Of a DNA stretch of 64,000 nt, positions 23,892 through 32,232 are shown one piece after another (position 1 is the first letter of the stretch; the number at the start of each line of letters is the position of its first letter). The notes below the pieces were generated by a model. The model was given only the letters and a program-made list of their open reading frames with translations. It did no database searches and was not told the DNA's origin. Origin of the DNA: CAZASK01 sp964487845 (GTDB lineage Bacteria > Chlamydiota > Chlamydiia > Chlamydiales > FEN-1388); the NCBI GenBank assembly GCA_964487845.1, contig CAZASK010000006.1, positions 21,518 through 85,517 on the forward strand, written 5' to 3'. Position numbers and translations under genes: made by a program.

Positions 23892-24425
23892 ATGACAGCA
23901 GATTTTTTTTCAAAACAAGAGCAAGACGAAGCGCCGATGGAGGGGCTTACAATTCGATATACTACTCCTGCTGATGCTGATCATCTGAAACAGTGGTTAT
24001 CAGATCCAGAAGTGTCAGGGTGGTTCCCCATGGCTAATGAAGTAGAAATAGATGACGCGGTAAGAAGATGGATTTCATTTAGTCGCATTCGATCCAGTCT
24101 GACAGCGGAGCTCAATGGCGTGCCATGTGGTTTAATCACACTCTATTTACAAGCCTATAAGAAGCTTTTGCACCAAACAGAATTTGGTATTATCGTAGGA
24201 TCCGGTTTTCGTGGCAAAGGTATCGGTTCATTTTTGCTGCGTAGTGGCATGCGTCTTGCAAAAGAACAATTCAAAATAGAGCTTCTGCATCTTCAAGTAT
24301 ATGCTGAAAATCCGGCACAAAAACTATACAAGCGATTTGGGTTTCGAGAATTTGGACGCCAAACGCACTGGATTAAAGAGTCAGATCGATATGTAGCTCG
24401 GGTGTTCATGGAGCGATTTTTGTGA
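23892..24425 (+). CDS. GNAT-family N-acetyltransferase
   Basis: A 177-residue acetyltransferase of the RimJ/RimL-like GNAT group. An N-terminal GLTIRYTTPADADHLKQWLS is followed by the acetyl-CoA pyrophosphate loop in GFRGKGIGSFLL (R/QxxGxG/A pattern) and LQVYAENPAQKLYKRFGFRE, the typical C-terminal beta-strand and helix. It probably acetylates a protein N-terminus or small amine; substrate unknown. It starts three bases after prfB and should be co-transcribed, an order recalled also for CT458-CT459 in C. trachomatis. GGAG overlapping the prfB stop serves as its ribosome site. Confidence 0.8.
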   Translation: MTADFFSKQEQDEAPMEGLTIRYTTPADADHLKQWLSDPEVSGWFPMANEVEIDDAVRRWISFSRIRSSLTAELNGVPCGLITLYLQAYKKLLHQTEFGIIVGSGFRGKGIGSFLLRSGMRLAKEQFKIELLHLQVYAENPAQKLYKRFGFREFGRQTHWIKESDRYVARVFMERFL

Positions 24426-24499
24426 GGTAAATGGTGTAAAGATCACTCGATGCGGCTGTAAGTTATTGTTTTTATATGTAGTATTGATGAGGTACTAAA

Positions 24500-25240
24500 A
24501 TGAATGGCAATATTAACCCTATCATAGCGCATCGAGGTGGAATTATCCTTGAGTCACATCTAGAGCCAGCCAATTCTATCAAAAAAGCGATCTTGAATGG
24601 ACTTTCTTCAAACGAAGTAGAGCTGTTATTAGATCGGGTAAAAGAGGGCGAGATTGGCTGTGATTTTCTTGCATGGGCTTTGCAAGCGGATGTGCGGTCC
24701 GCTATTATGTATAAGATCATAAAAAAGATAGCTGGAAAATGTGTCAACAAAGAGATGCTCAAACTTGCGATTGCAGTGCAATTTCGAGAGTATGTACTAG
24801 ATGCTTTTTTATGTAAGCTACAACCAGCTGTTGTTGATAGCGAAGTGTTAGTTTGGACAATTGAAAAACAAGGGTGCAGAAACTATTTTTCTAAGATAAT
24901 AGCTCATTCTAATACAGGTGTAGTAAATGAAAAATTACTACATGCCGCCTTAGAAAGTAGAGCGCCTATCTCTATTTTACAAGACATTGTTCATGCAGAT
25001 GATTTTAGCATCAGTCGTGAAGGAATAGTCTCGTTGTTGAACTCTGTTTCGTATGTAGCGGATGCATATACAGAGATGGCTACGAGCTTTTGCCTGCTTG
25101 TGAAAAAAATAATACAAAAATGTGATCCAAAGGCGTTGATAAGTGAAAGCTGGCGGCTACATTTACATACGCAAAATACTGAATCATTGAGAGCTCAAGT
25201 GATGAGTATGATTCGGCAAGAAATTTGCGTGCTATACTAG
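24500..25240 (+). CDS. Unknown protein with ~30-residue helical repeats
   Basis: A 246-residue protein I do not recognise. From about residue 52 a unit of 30-31 residues recurs four to five times, each beginning with a hydrophobic-x-x-E/D-hydrophobic-Leu motif: IGCDFLAWAL, VNKEMLKLAI, VDSEVLVWTI, VNEKLLHAAL, ISREGIVSLL. Each start is followed by a second helix ending in hydrophobic residues (VLDAFLCKL, FSKIIAHS, ILQDIVHA). It resembles ankyrin spacing but lacks TPLH and the GADvN turn. No signal peptide or membrane helix. GAGG seven bases before ATG 24500 supports translation. It sits with the next unknown gene between the GNAT and SprT/yebC genes. Confidence 0.6.
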   Translation: MNGNINPIIAHRGGIILESHLEPANSIKKAILNGLSSNEVELLLDRVKEGEIGCDFLAWALQADVRSAIMYKIIKKIAGKCVNKEMLKLAIAVQFREYVLDAFLCKLQPAVVDSEVLVWTIEKQGCRNYFSKIIAHSNTGVVNEKLLHAALESRAPISILQDIVHADDFSISREGIVSLLNSVSYVADAYTEMATSFCLLVKKIIQKCDPKALISESWRLHLHTQNTESLRAQVMSMIRQEICVLY

Positions 25241-25271
25241 GTAATTTTTAAATTTTAGAAGGAATAATTGT

Positions 25272-26516
25272 GTGAATATTTCATTTATTGAGAAGGTGCC
25301 GACATCCTCTTGGGCAACGACTCCTTTGCTTATTAAGGATAGCGTATCAATTGAGGAGGTTTTTTTCCACGAGACTGAATTGTTTTATGAAGCGCATACA
25401 CAGAAAGTAAAAAAGCTGATTTTCAAAGGGAAGAGAGAGCCGTTGTTACAGACAGTATATGATATTCTTCGCAAGAAAGCGGTGAATTTTTTCAATATTG
25501 AGAACTTTTCTTCGCAGTGCGAGAGCAAGAAAACCAATTGTGAGATTTATAAGTCAGTACAAAAAACATTTCAATTGGCTAAAGACGAGATAGGTCTATT
25601 TTGTAAAAAAATAAGACTCTACAGCAATTTTGAAGACAAGCGATTATACAATCTTGCAGTTGAAATAATAGGTGGGCAGCAAAAATGGCTGTTGTTGAAT
25701 AGTTTTGTGTGTTCACAAAATCTCAAAAAAAGTTGTGATACAGCACTGCCTCGGGAAATTTTAGCGGTGAAGCTCTTTTCTCAGCCTTCTATTACACGTA
25801 AATGGCTGTGGGTTGATGAAAATAAAATGATTTCAAAAATTTCTACCGATGAAGTGCTTCGTTCTTTGTTTGGAGAGACCTCTTGTGTTCCAGTGTATTT
25901 TCTTCCTACACTTGTTACACAGGGGAAGACAACTCTTTTACAAGCGTGTAGTTCAGAGGATACTCAATTTGTACACAAGAGCCTTGTAAAATTGTTGACA
26001 ATCTTTGATAGGCTGCTTTTCCAAGCGAAGCAGATTGATAGGATGTATAGCCCCAGCTTACTTACAGATATTGTGCAAAATTATTTGTCAAAAAATCAGA
26101 ATGGTTTCGACAGTATAATATATGATCACAAGGCTATTGAATTTTTAAATGCATTTACGATTAATTCTTTTTTTTATGCAGAAGAATTATTATATAAAAA
26201 TTTTCCAGAATTTCGTGTTCGATTAAATGAAAAAGTAGGCATAATGAGTGAGCAAGATAAGGAATTCGGTACTCATTTTGATATAGGGATTGATCAGAAC
26301 AACGCCATTTTTGTCTCACAGAAAAAGAAATTTTTCATTAGAAGACAAACACAGGAAGAAGTTTTGGCCTCCTATCAAGTTGTATGGAAGCAATTCAAGG
26401 AAGGTGAAAAATGGAACGCCGAATTGACTCTCTCTGATATAGAAATAAACCAAGAAATTAATACACACGATTATAAAGAATTGTTAATCGCATTCACAAA
26501 ACATAGTAGCAATTAA
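25272..26516 (+). CDS. Unknown 414-residue protein
   Basis: A 414-residue soluble-looking protein with no motif I recognise. It starts with GTG at 25272 behind AAGGA at good spacing. Sequence features: lysine-rich segments, a run KLLTIFDRLLFQAKQIDRMY that could be a helix pair, and a C-terminal half with an acidic end (LTLSDIEINQEINTHDYKEL). AT-rich codon use is noticeable compared with neighbouring housekeeping genes. No signal peptide or transmembrane segments. It is likely co-expressed with the preceding repeat protein (31-base gap) and is followed by a hairpin. An effector role is possible but nothing in the sequence shows it. Confidence 0.55.
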   Translation: MNISFIEKVPTSSWATTPLLIKDSVSIEEVFFHETELFYEAHTQKVKKLIFKGKREPLLQTVYDILRKKAVNFFNIENFSSQCESKKTNCEIYKSVQKTFQLAKDEIGLFCKKIRLYSNFEDKRLYNLAVEIIGGQQKWLLLNSFVCSQNLKKSCDTALPREILAVKLFSQPSITRKWLWVDENKMISKISTDEVLRSLFGETSCVPVYFLPTLVTQGKTTLLQACSSEDTQFVHKSLVKLLTIFDRLLFQAKQIDRMYSPSLLTDIVQNYLSKNQNGFDSIIYDHKAIEFLNAFTINSFFYAEELLYKNFPEFRVRLNEKVGIMSEQDKEFGTHFDIGIDQNNAIFVSQKKKFFIRRQTQEEVLASYQVVWKQFKEGEKWNAELTLSDIEINQEINTHDYKELLIAFTKHSSN

Positions 26517-26531
26517 GCTGCTTGCTGTAGC

Positions 26532-26562
26532 AAACATGGTTAGTTTACAATTAGCCATGTTT
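26532..26562. terminator. Hairpin after the unknown gene pair
   Basis: AAACATGG ... CCATGTTT arms (26532-26539 and 26555-26562), 15 bases after the stop at 26516, with T residues after the right arm. Plausible terminator before the SprT-like gene. Confidence 0.5.
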
Positions 26563-26610
26563 CATGTATTGTATCACACTTAAAAATATCGAATATTTTG
26601 AGGGCAAATT

Positions 26611-27297
26611 ATGGTGTGTACGCGCGCCGCCGACCAATTTCTGGATAAATTGCAGCATGCTTCTCCAAAGCCGATGAAGCTTGTGATTAACGATAATCGA
26701 CAGACTTTGCTGAGTGTAAAATGGGATCCTGAAGCTACGAAAATTTCCATGCATCGGATGTTTTTAGAAGCGCCGCAAAATGTAATGGATGCCCTAGCGT
26801 GCTATATAAAGCGCGAGCACAAGAGTGTAGCAGTAGAAATCAAGGAATTTATTGAGTCGAATTTCGCGAGATATGACTATTCTCATTTAGTAGATCCGAA
26901 AAAACTATGTGTTGTTGGCAGTGTCTTCAATTTGAAAGCGATATATGACAAATTAAACGTCCGCTATTTTAGTAATCGCTTAGATGTGCGTATCACCTGG
27001 TTTGGAAATTCATTGGTGAAAAACCGCGCTCGCTGTACTCTTGGCCTCTACTACGATTCATTGAGGCTGATTAAAATTCATAAATGTCTCGATCGCATCG
27101 AAGTTCCAGAGTATGTCATTGAATTTGTGATTTTTCATGAGATGATACATGGAGTGTGTCCTTCTTATATCGACAGTAAAGGCGTGCACCGCTCTCATGG
27201 AAGTAATTTTAAAGCGCTTGAAAAAAGTTTTTGGGCATACAAGGAAGCAGAAGAGTGGATCAAACAAAACCAAGTAGATTTTTTTGAAACGAGGTGA
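26611..27297 (+). CDS. SprT-like zinc metalloprotease family protein
   Basis: A 228-residue protein. The C-terminal part carries FVIFHEMIHGVCPSY, a HExxH zinc motif, and a third ligand His in VHRSHGSNFKALEK, preceded by CTLGLYYDSLRLIKIH and FSNRLDVRITWFG. This is the SprT/Spartan-like arrangement (YxxLNxxYF...; here LNVRYFSNRL). SprT-like proteins include DNA-protein crosslink proteases in eukaryotes; bacterial roles are mostly unknown. The N-terminal 90 residues are unassigned. GAGG seven bases before ATG 26611 supports the start. Its end lies six bases before the yebC start, so the two genes form an operon. Confidence 0.75.
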   Translation: MVCTRAADQFLDKLQHASPKPMKLVINDNRQTLLSVKWDPEATKISMHRMFLEAPQNVMDALACYIKREHKSVAVEIKEFIESNFARYDYSHLVDPKKLCVVGSVFNLKAIYDKLNVRYFSNRLDVRITWFGNSLVKNRARCTLGLYYDSLRLIKIHKCLDRIEVPEYVIEFVIFHEMIHGVCPSYIDSKGVHRSHGSNFKALEKSFWAYKEAEEWIKQNQVDFFETR

Positions 27298-27302
27298 TGA
27301 GC

Positions 27303-28034
27303 ATGGCAGGGCATAGTAAGTGGGCAAACATCAAGCATAGAAAAGGAAAAGCGGATAAGGCAAAAGGGAAAATATTTAGTCGCATTTCAAAGGAAATTAT
27401 AAACGCCGTAAAATTAGGTGGTCCCGATCCAAAAGGAAATACGAGATTAAGGCTCGCCTTACAAAAAGCGCGAGCTGCAAATGTGCCTAATGACAATATC
27501 GATCGTTGTTTGAAAAAAGCATCCGAAGAAGGGCAGGAATCGTATCATGAAATGCACTATGAACTGTATGGACATGGTGGTGTTGGTATTATTGCAGATA
27601 TCATGACGGACAACAAAAATCGCATTGCGTCAGATATCAGAATCGCAACAAACAAGCGTGGAGGAACGATCGCTCATCCAGGAGCTGTCGCTTTTAATTT
27701 TGATAAATTCGGCGTGATTCACGTTCCCAGAACACAGGCGATTGAAGAGGAGTTATTTGCCAAAGCAATAGAGGCAGGAGCTCAAGATTTTATAGCAGAT
27801 GATGAGGGATTTCACATTATCACTGACCCTGCAGATCTATTGCATGTAAAAGAAGCTGTGGAGCAACTCGGTTTTGCATGTCAAGAGGCAGGTTTTGAGA
27901 TGATTCCAAAAACACACGTGGTATGTGATGCTGAAACAATGAAAGCGAATATGGCTCTCATCGAGTGGCTTGAAGAAATTGAAGATGTAGACGCGGTGTA
28001 TCACAATATGAAACTGTCTGACGATTGTGTATAA
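27303..28034 (+). CDS. yebC: YebC/TACO1-family translation or transcription regulator
   Basis: A 243-residue YebC protein starting MAGHSKWANIKHRKGKADKA, the invariant N-terminus of the family, then FSRISKEIINAVKLGGPDPK and later ADIMTDNKNRIASDIR. The family was long called a transcriptional regulator; recent work on YebC/TACO1 links it to relief of ribosome stalling at proline stretches, so a translational role is likely. The ATG at 27303 is chosen because GAGGTGA precedes it by five bases and the conserved N-terminus begins there; an ATG at 27294 is only a few codons upstream. The pabB start overlaps its stop. Confidence 0.92.
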   Translation: MAGHSKWANIKHRKGKADKAKGKIFSRISKEIINAVKLGGPDPKGNTRLRLALQKARAANVPNDNIDRCLKKASEEGQESYHEMHYELYGHGGVGIIADIMTDNKNRIASDIRIATNKRGGTIAHPGAVAFNFDKFGVIHVPRTQAIEEELFAKAIEAGAQDFIADDEGFHIITDPADLLHVKEAVEQLGFACQEAGFEMIPKTHVVCDAETMKANMALIEWLEEIEDVDAVYHNMKLSDDCV

Positions 28035-29361
28035 GTTTCCTTGCACTCACCAGCAGTTTGTCGATATAGCGAGCCTCCATTCACAAGAAGAGGGCACATG
28101 CCTTCTTCTCTCGGGTAGACATTTTGACGCGTCTCAAAAATCATTGCTCTTTTTGTTTCCTTATGAGCGAGTGTGGTCTGCGTATGGGAAGCTTTTTTCA
28201 GAAAAAAAAGAGTATCCGTTGTCTTGGGATATGTTGCGTGATTTGCTTGTAGAGTCAAGTCATGATCCATCAACAATGTGGTCATTTTTTTTAGCATATG
28301 AGATGGGTTTTTTAGTAGATCCTGCTCTGGAATCTTTATATACCCCATCTTCTGAGATAGAGGCCTATTTTCAACGCAGTGCTTGCCGTATCGAATTCAA
28401 TCATACATTGCAGCAAGCTGAGGTGTATATAGATGAACAATCCTATCCATTTATAACCGAGAAGCAGCGTCTCTGGATTGAGTCTTTGTTGAAAAATGGC
28501 CTCTCAGGTGTGAGATCGACACCTTCTATAATAGGGCCACCTATCGCGGTGCATTACGAGACAACTCAAGAAGAATATATGCGCAATGTAAGGGCTATCC
28601 AGAACTGGATACGACAAGGCGAAGTATATCAGTGTACGCTGTCTCATAACATCATCATTCAACACACTGTGGATCCATTCGCTCTTTTTGCTCAATTGGT
28701 GAGTGCGAATCCAACTCCATTTTCTAGTTATTTGAAATTGCCTCATCAAGTTATCGTTTCTTGCTCTCCCGAGAGACTTGTGCAAAAAAATGGGTCTTTT
28801 GTAGAGACGAGACCTATTAAGGGGACCAGGCCAAGAGGGGTAACAGCGGATGAAGATATGAAGATGTTGCAGCAACTTGTTACCTCAAAGAAAGAAATAT
28901 CAGAGCTTGTGATGATTACCGACTTAATGAGAAACGACCTTTCCAAGGTGTGTGAAGCAGGTAGCGTCGTGGTGCCTGAGCTTCTTCGCACTGAAGTATA
29001 TAATGACCTTTATCACCGAGTCTCAGTCGTTCGGGGTAAAGTCGAGGAGAAATATCACTGTCTTGATATCTTGAGAGCGCTATTCCCAGGAGGATCTATC
29101 ACAGGCTGTCCCAAGATGCGGAGTATGGAGTTGATATCCTTGCTGGAGAAGAGAAGACGCGGGGCCTATACAGGATCGATGGGGTATTTTTCACAAGATG
29201 GCGATATGGATAGTAATATTTTGATTCGAACGCTTCAAATAAAGGACACTACTTTTTCTCTACAAGTAGGCAGCGGCATAGTTATTGATTCAGATCCTCT
29301 AGAGGAGTGGCAGGAGACTCTTCAAAAGGCAGCACATATTATACGTATTATGGGGGCGTAG
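28027..29361 (+). CDS. pabB: Aminodeoxychorismate synthase component I
   Basis: A 444-residue chorismate-utilising enzyme. Typical motifs: GEVYQCTLSHNI, FSSYLKLP and SCSPERLV, then TRPIKGTRPRG, the central ITDLMRNDLSKVCEAGSV, ALFPGGSITGCPKMRSME and GAYTGSMGYFSQDGDMDSNI. PabB forms 4-amino-4-deoxychorismate from chorismate and ammonia for folate synthesis. TRPIKGT with Lys is the PabB-type (rather than TrpE-type) signature. The GTG start at 28027 overlaps yebC by eight bases; the next gene is the lyase that completes PABA, so a folate operon follows yebC. No pabA-type amidotransferase is adjacent. Confidence 0.88.
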   Translation: MYKFPCTHQQFVDIASLHSQEEGTCLLLSGRHFDASQKSLLFLFPYERVWSAYGKLFSEKKEYPLSWDMLRDLLVESSHDPSTMWSFFLAYEMGFLVDPALESLYTPSSEIEAYFQRSACRIEFNHTLQQAEVYIDEQSYPFITEKQRLWIESLLKNGLSGVRSTPSIIGPPIAVHYETTQEEYMRNVRAIQNWIRQGEVYQCTLSHNIIIQHTVDPFALFAQLVSANPTPFSSYLKLPHQVIVSCSPERLVQKNGSFVETRPIKGTRPRGVTADEDMKMLQQLVTSKKEISELVMITDLMRNDLSKVCEAGSVVVPELLRTEVYNDLYHRVSVVRGKVEEKYHCLDILRALFPGGSITGCPKMRSMELISLLEKRRRGAYTGSMGYFSQDGDMDSNILIRTLQIKDTTFSLQVGSGIVIDSDPLEEWQETLQKAAHIIRIMGA

Positions 29362-29364
29362 AAA

Positions 29365-30156
29365 ATGACACTTGTATTGATGAATGGAAGATTGGTTTCT
29401 GAGAAGGAGGCTGTAGTGTCTGTTCTTGATCCCGCTTTTCAATTTGCAGAAGGAGTTTTTACAACAATACGGGTGAAAGATAGAGTTATTGAACATTTGC
29501 AAGCTCATTTTGTAAGACTTCAAGAAAACGCAAAAAAGCTTGGTTTTCAGGCTCCTCATATTTTGGAAAAAGATATAGAAAATTTTGTAAAGGCAGTGTG
29601 TCCAGAAAAGGGACTTTGGAAGATAAAAATTATACTCTTGCCTCCTCAGAGAGATAATGGGGAAGCTCGTTATTTTGCTTTTGCAGAGCCATTTTTGTGG
29701 AACATCCCAGATACCTATGCTCTTCACACCATCGAAGGACACCTGCCCTTTTCTGCACAAATTAAATCGCTAGCCTACGTGGATCGGAGAATGGCAAAGG
29801 CTGTAGTACAAAAAGAGGGGTATGACGATGCTCTTTTCATTGATAGGCAACAGGTGATTCTTGAGACAAGTTGTGCAAATATATTTTGGAAGATAGGAGA
29901 GAAGATATACACCCCATCGCGGATGTTACCGCTTTTGTTTGGAGTTACAATTGAGAACATAAGTAACGTAGTGCAATCAATGGGATATGAGTATCAGGAG
30001 GTAGAGGAGACGCAGATCCCAGAGCAGGCCGCTATTTTTGTTACAAATGTGATGATATGGTTCAGGCCAGTTACGAAGATCGATAAGAGAAGTTATAAGC
30101 GTGATTTTGATTTTGAAGAGCGCCTCCATTTGCAGCTCCAGATGCAATTGGTATAA
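29365..30156 (+). CDS. pabC: Aminodeoxychorismate lyase / class IV aminotransferase-like
   Basis: A 263-residue fold-type IV PLP enzyme. It begins VLMNGRLVSEKEAVVSVLDP and AFQFAEGVFTTIRVKD, then HFVRLQENAKKLGF. The PLP lysine lies in the stretch AYVDRRMAKAVVQKEGYDDA, followed by FIDRQQVILETSCANIFW, the phosphate-binding region. PabC cleaves 4-amino-4-deoxychorismate to 4-aminobenzoate and pyruvate. The family also contains branched-chain and D-amino acid aminotransferases, but the gene starting four bases after pabB strongly supports the lyase role. Length is typical. It is followed by a long palindromic element. Confidence 0.8.
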   Translation: MTLVLMNGRLVSEKEAVVSVLDPAFQFAEGVFTTIRVKDRVIEHLQAHFVRLQENAKKLGFQAPHILEKDIENFVKAVCPEKGLWKIKIILLPPQRDNGEARYFAFAEPFLWNIPDTYALHTIEGHLPFSAQIKSLAYVDRRMAKAVVQKEGYDDALFIDRQQVILETSCANIFWKIGEKIYTPSRMLPLLFGVTIENISNVVQSMGYEYQEVEETQIPEQAAIFVTNVMIWFRPVTKIDKRSYKRDFDFEERLHLQLQMQLV

Positions 30157-30173
30157 ATGAGCTTGCCTGGTAT

Positions 30174-30338
30174 TATAGTCGATTAAGTTTTCGATGACGC
30201 ATTTTCACCGCGTCAAAGCTCTCGGGATTAAACGATCATAAATGGCCCCATATTTTTAATATTGGGCCATTTATGATCGTTTAATCTCGAGGCTTTCACG
30301 CAGGTCAAAATGCGTCATCCAAAATTTAATCGACTATA
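30174..30338. repeat. 165-bp palindromic element, copy 1
   Basis: A near-perfect palindrome over its whole length between pabC and proS. The core arms (30226-30248 and 30264-30286) are exact 23-bp complements starting GATTAAACGATCA. Outside them CTCG/AAAGC and a further ~40 bp also pair, ending in TATAGTCGATTAA / TTAATCGACTATA. A second element with a related core lies at 59507-59668. No coding frame or T tract. It could be a MITE-like element or an mRNA hairpin in the proS leader. Confidence 0.8.
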
Positions 30339-30366
30339 TATTTCCTTCTATCACGTGGAGATCATC

Positions 30367-31863
30367 ATGAATGCAGTGAAGCCAACAAGAAAAGAAAATT
30401 TTGCAGAATGGTACCAACAGATTATCAAAGCAGCAGATCTTGCTGAAAATTCGCCTGTGCGTGGCTGCATGGTGATCAAACCGTGGGGATGGAGTATTTG
30501 GGAAGAGATAAAGAATTTCCTTGATAAAAGAATCAAAGAAACAGGTCACCAAAATGCCTATTTTCCTCTCTTTATTCCTTTGAGCTTTTTAGAAAAAGAA
30601 GCTGCCCATGTCGATGGATTTGCCAAGGAATGCGCTGTTGTCACACATCACAGACTTGAACAGAAAGAGGGTAAGTTAATTCCCGCTGGCCCTCTTGAAG
30701 AGCCATATGTGATTAGACCTACTTCTGAGACGATTATTGGAGATGCTTTTTCAAGATGGGTTCAGTCATGGCGTGATTTACCATTGTGCATTAACCAGTG
30801 GGCAAATGTGGTGCGCTGGGAGATGCGTCCAAGGTTGTTTTTGCGTACAGCAGAATTTTTATGGCAAGAGGGGCATACGGTACATGCAACTGCTGAAGAA
30901 GCGCAGGAAGAGACGCTTTTGATGCTACGAGTGTATCATGAGCTGGCTCGCGAGGTAATAGGACTTCCCGTGATACTAGGTGAAAAGTCAGCAGGCGAGC
31001 GCTTTCCAGGGGCTGAAAATACCTATACGATTGAAGCTATTATGCAAGATGGTAAAGCGCTTCAATGTGGGACTTCTCACTATTTAGGTCAAAATTTTTC
31101 TCGCGCCTTTGGAATCCGCTTTAATACGAAAGATGGCAAGTTGGAGCATGGCTTTACTACATCATGGGGCGTTACTACGAGGTTGATCGGTGCTCTGATC
31201 ATGACACATGCTGATGATGATGGGCTACGTTTGCCGCCACGAATCGCTCCCTATCATGTCGTCATCATCCCGGTCTTGAATAAGCCAGAGGCTCATGATG
31301 CTGTACTTGCATATTGTAAAAAACTTCAGCAAGAGTTGTCGCAGCAGCAGTTTCATGGTCGCCAAGTAACGGTGCATATCGATCTGAAAGATGAGCGCGC
31401 AGGGGAGAAAAATTGGCTTTGGATTAAGAGAGGTGTTCCTGTTCGTATCGAATGCGGTCTGAGAGATATTGAGCAAGGAGTGGTCATGATGTCAAGACGA
31501 GATCAGCCGCCGAAGCAAAAAGTCGCAGTCTCTGCAGCACACCTTTCTGCGCAGATAGTTTCAATTTTACAAGATATTCAAGATCAATATCTCATGCAGG
31601 CAGAAGAATTTTATCGAGGATATATTCGTGAAGATATTGTTGATTTCGAAGGGTTGAAGGCATTTTTTTCTACAACTGAAGATGAGCCTGTACGCGGCGT
31701 TGTAAAAGCAAAATGGAGCATGGATCCCGATTCTGAGGAGCGGCTAAAGGAGATGAAAGTAACCATTCGCTGTCTGCCTTTAGAGCAAAACGGCACGAAA
31801 GGAATCTGCGTTCTTACAGGGAAAGAGGCTACAACGGATGCCATCTTTGCCAGAGCATATTAA
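30367..31863 (+). CDS. proS: Prolyl-tRNA synthetase, archaeal/eukaryotic-type
   Basis: A 498-residue class II synthetase. Visible: RGCMVIKPWGWSIWEEIKNF, NAYFPLFIP, motif 2 region RWEMRPRLFLRTAEFLWQEG with TxE and the Arg, GHTVHATAEEAQEET, and motif 3 with GALIMTHADDDGLRLPPRIA. The EFLWQEGHT pattern and absence of the ~180-residue editing insertion are those of the archaeal/eukaryotic-like ProRS clade (found in some bacteria), not of the E. coli type. The C-terminal region includes RCLPLEQNGTKGICVLTGKE and ends ARAY, typical of that clade. GGAG six bases before ATG 30367 selects this start. It charges tRNA-Pro in the cytosol. Confidence 0.9.
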   Translation: MNAVKPTRKENFAEWYQQIIKAADLAENSPVRGCMVIKPWGWSIWEEIKNFLDKRIKETGHQNAYFPLFIPLSFLEKEAAHVDGFAKECAVVTHHRLEQKEGKLIPAGPLEEPYVIRPTSETIIGDAFSRWVQSWRDLPLCINQWANVVRWEMRPRLFLRTAEFLWQEGHTVHATAEEAQEETLLMLRVYHELAREVIGLPVILGEKSAGERFPGAENTYTIEAIMQDGKALQCGTSHYLGQNFSRAFGIRFNTKDGKLEHGFTTSWGVTTRLIGALIMTHADDDGLRLPPRIAPYHVVIIPVLNKPEAHDAVLAYCKKLQQELSQQQFHGRQVTVHIDLKDERAGEKNWLWIKRGVPVRIECGLRDIEQGVVMMSRRDQPPKQKVAVSAAHLSAQIVSILQDIQDQYLMQAEEFYRGYIREDIVDFEGLKAFFSTTEDEPVRGVVKAKWSMDPDSEERLKEMKVTIRCLPLEQNGTKGICVLTGKEATTDAIFARAY

Positions 31864-31869
31864 TATCAA

Positions 31870-32169
31870 TCAACGTACGAAAATCCAATGACCGCCAGGC
31901 CTGACGTCAAAGATATTTTCTTTCTTTTTGATGGCAGCCTGTGCTGCGTCGATACGACGCGCAAGCACATCTTCTAGATGGCGACGCTGTTTTTCAAGTA
32001 GCTCATAGAGAGCTTTTGGCATTTTTTGTTTATCGCTGAGCAAGCGCAGAAGCTCTTCTGGGGTTGTTCCAAATGCTTGAAACAGCTCCATATTCTCTAG
32101 CTGCATTTTTTCGATGTCTTTCGATAGTTTTTCATATTTTTTATTTAAATCGTCGATGTTGTCTGTCAT
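31870..32169 (-). CDS. Conserved-looking small coiled-coil protein
   Basis: A 99-residue protein beginning MTDNIDDLNKKYEKLSKDIE, strongly helical and charged with heptad-like spacing up to residue ~85 (KQRRHLEDVLARRIDAAQ), ending DVRPGGHWIFVR. No known domain recognised. The coiled coil plus basic character could suit a chaperone, a type III accessory or a nucleoid protein; none of these is shown. It is the last gene of the rng-plsB run on the minus strand and converges with proS, with only six bases between the two stops. Confidence 0.6.
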   Translation of the reverse strand: MTDNIDDLNKKYEKLSKDIEKMQLENMELFQAFGTTPEELLRLLSDKQKMPKALYELLEKQRRHLEDVLARRIDAAQAAIKKKENIFDVRPGGHWIFVR

Positions 32170-32232
32170 AGATTTATCTCATTAAAGTTTAGTGTGTGAT
32201 ACCAGAAAAATATATAAATACAAATATCCGAT

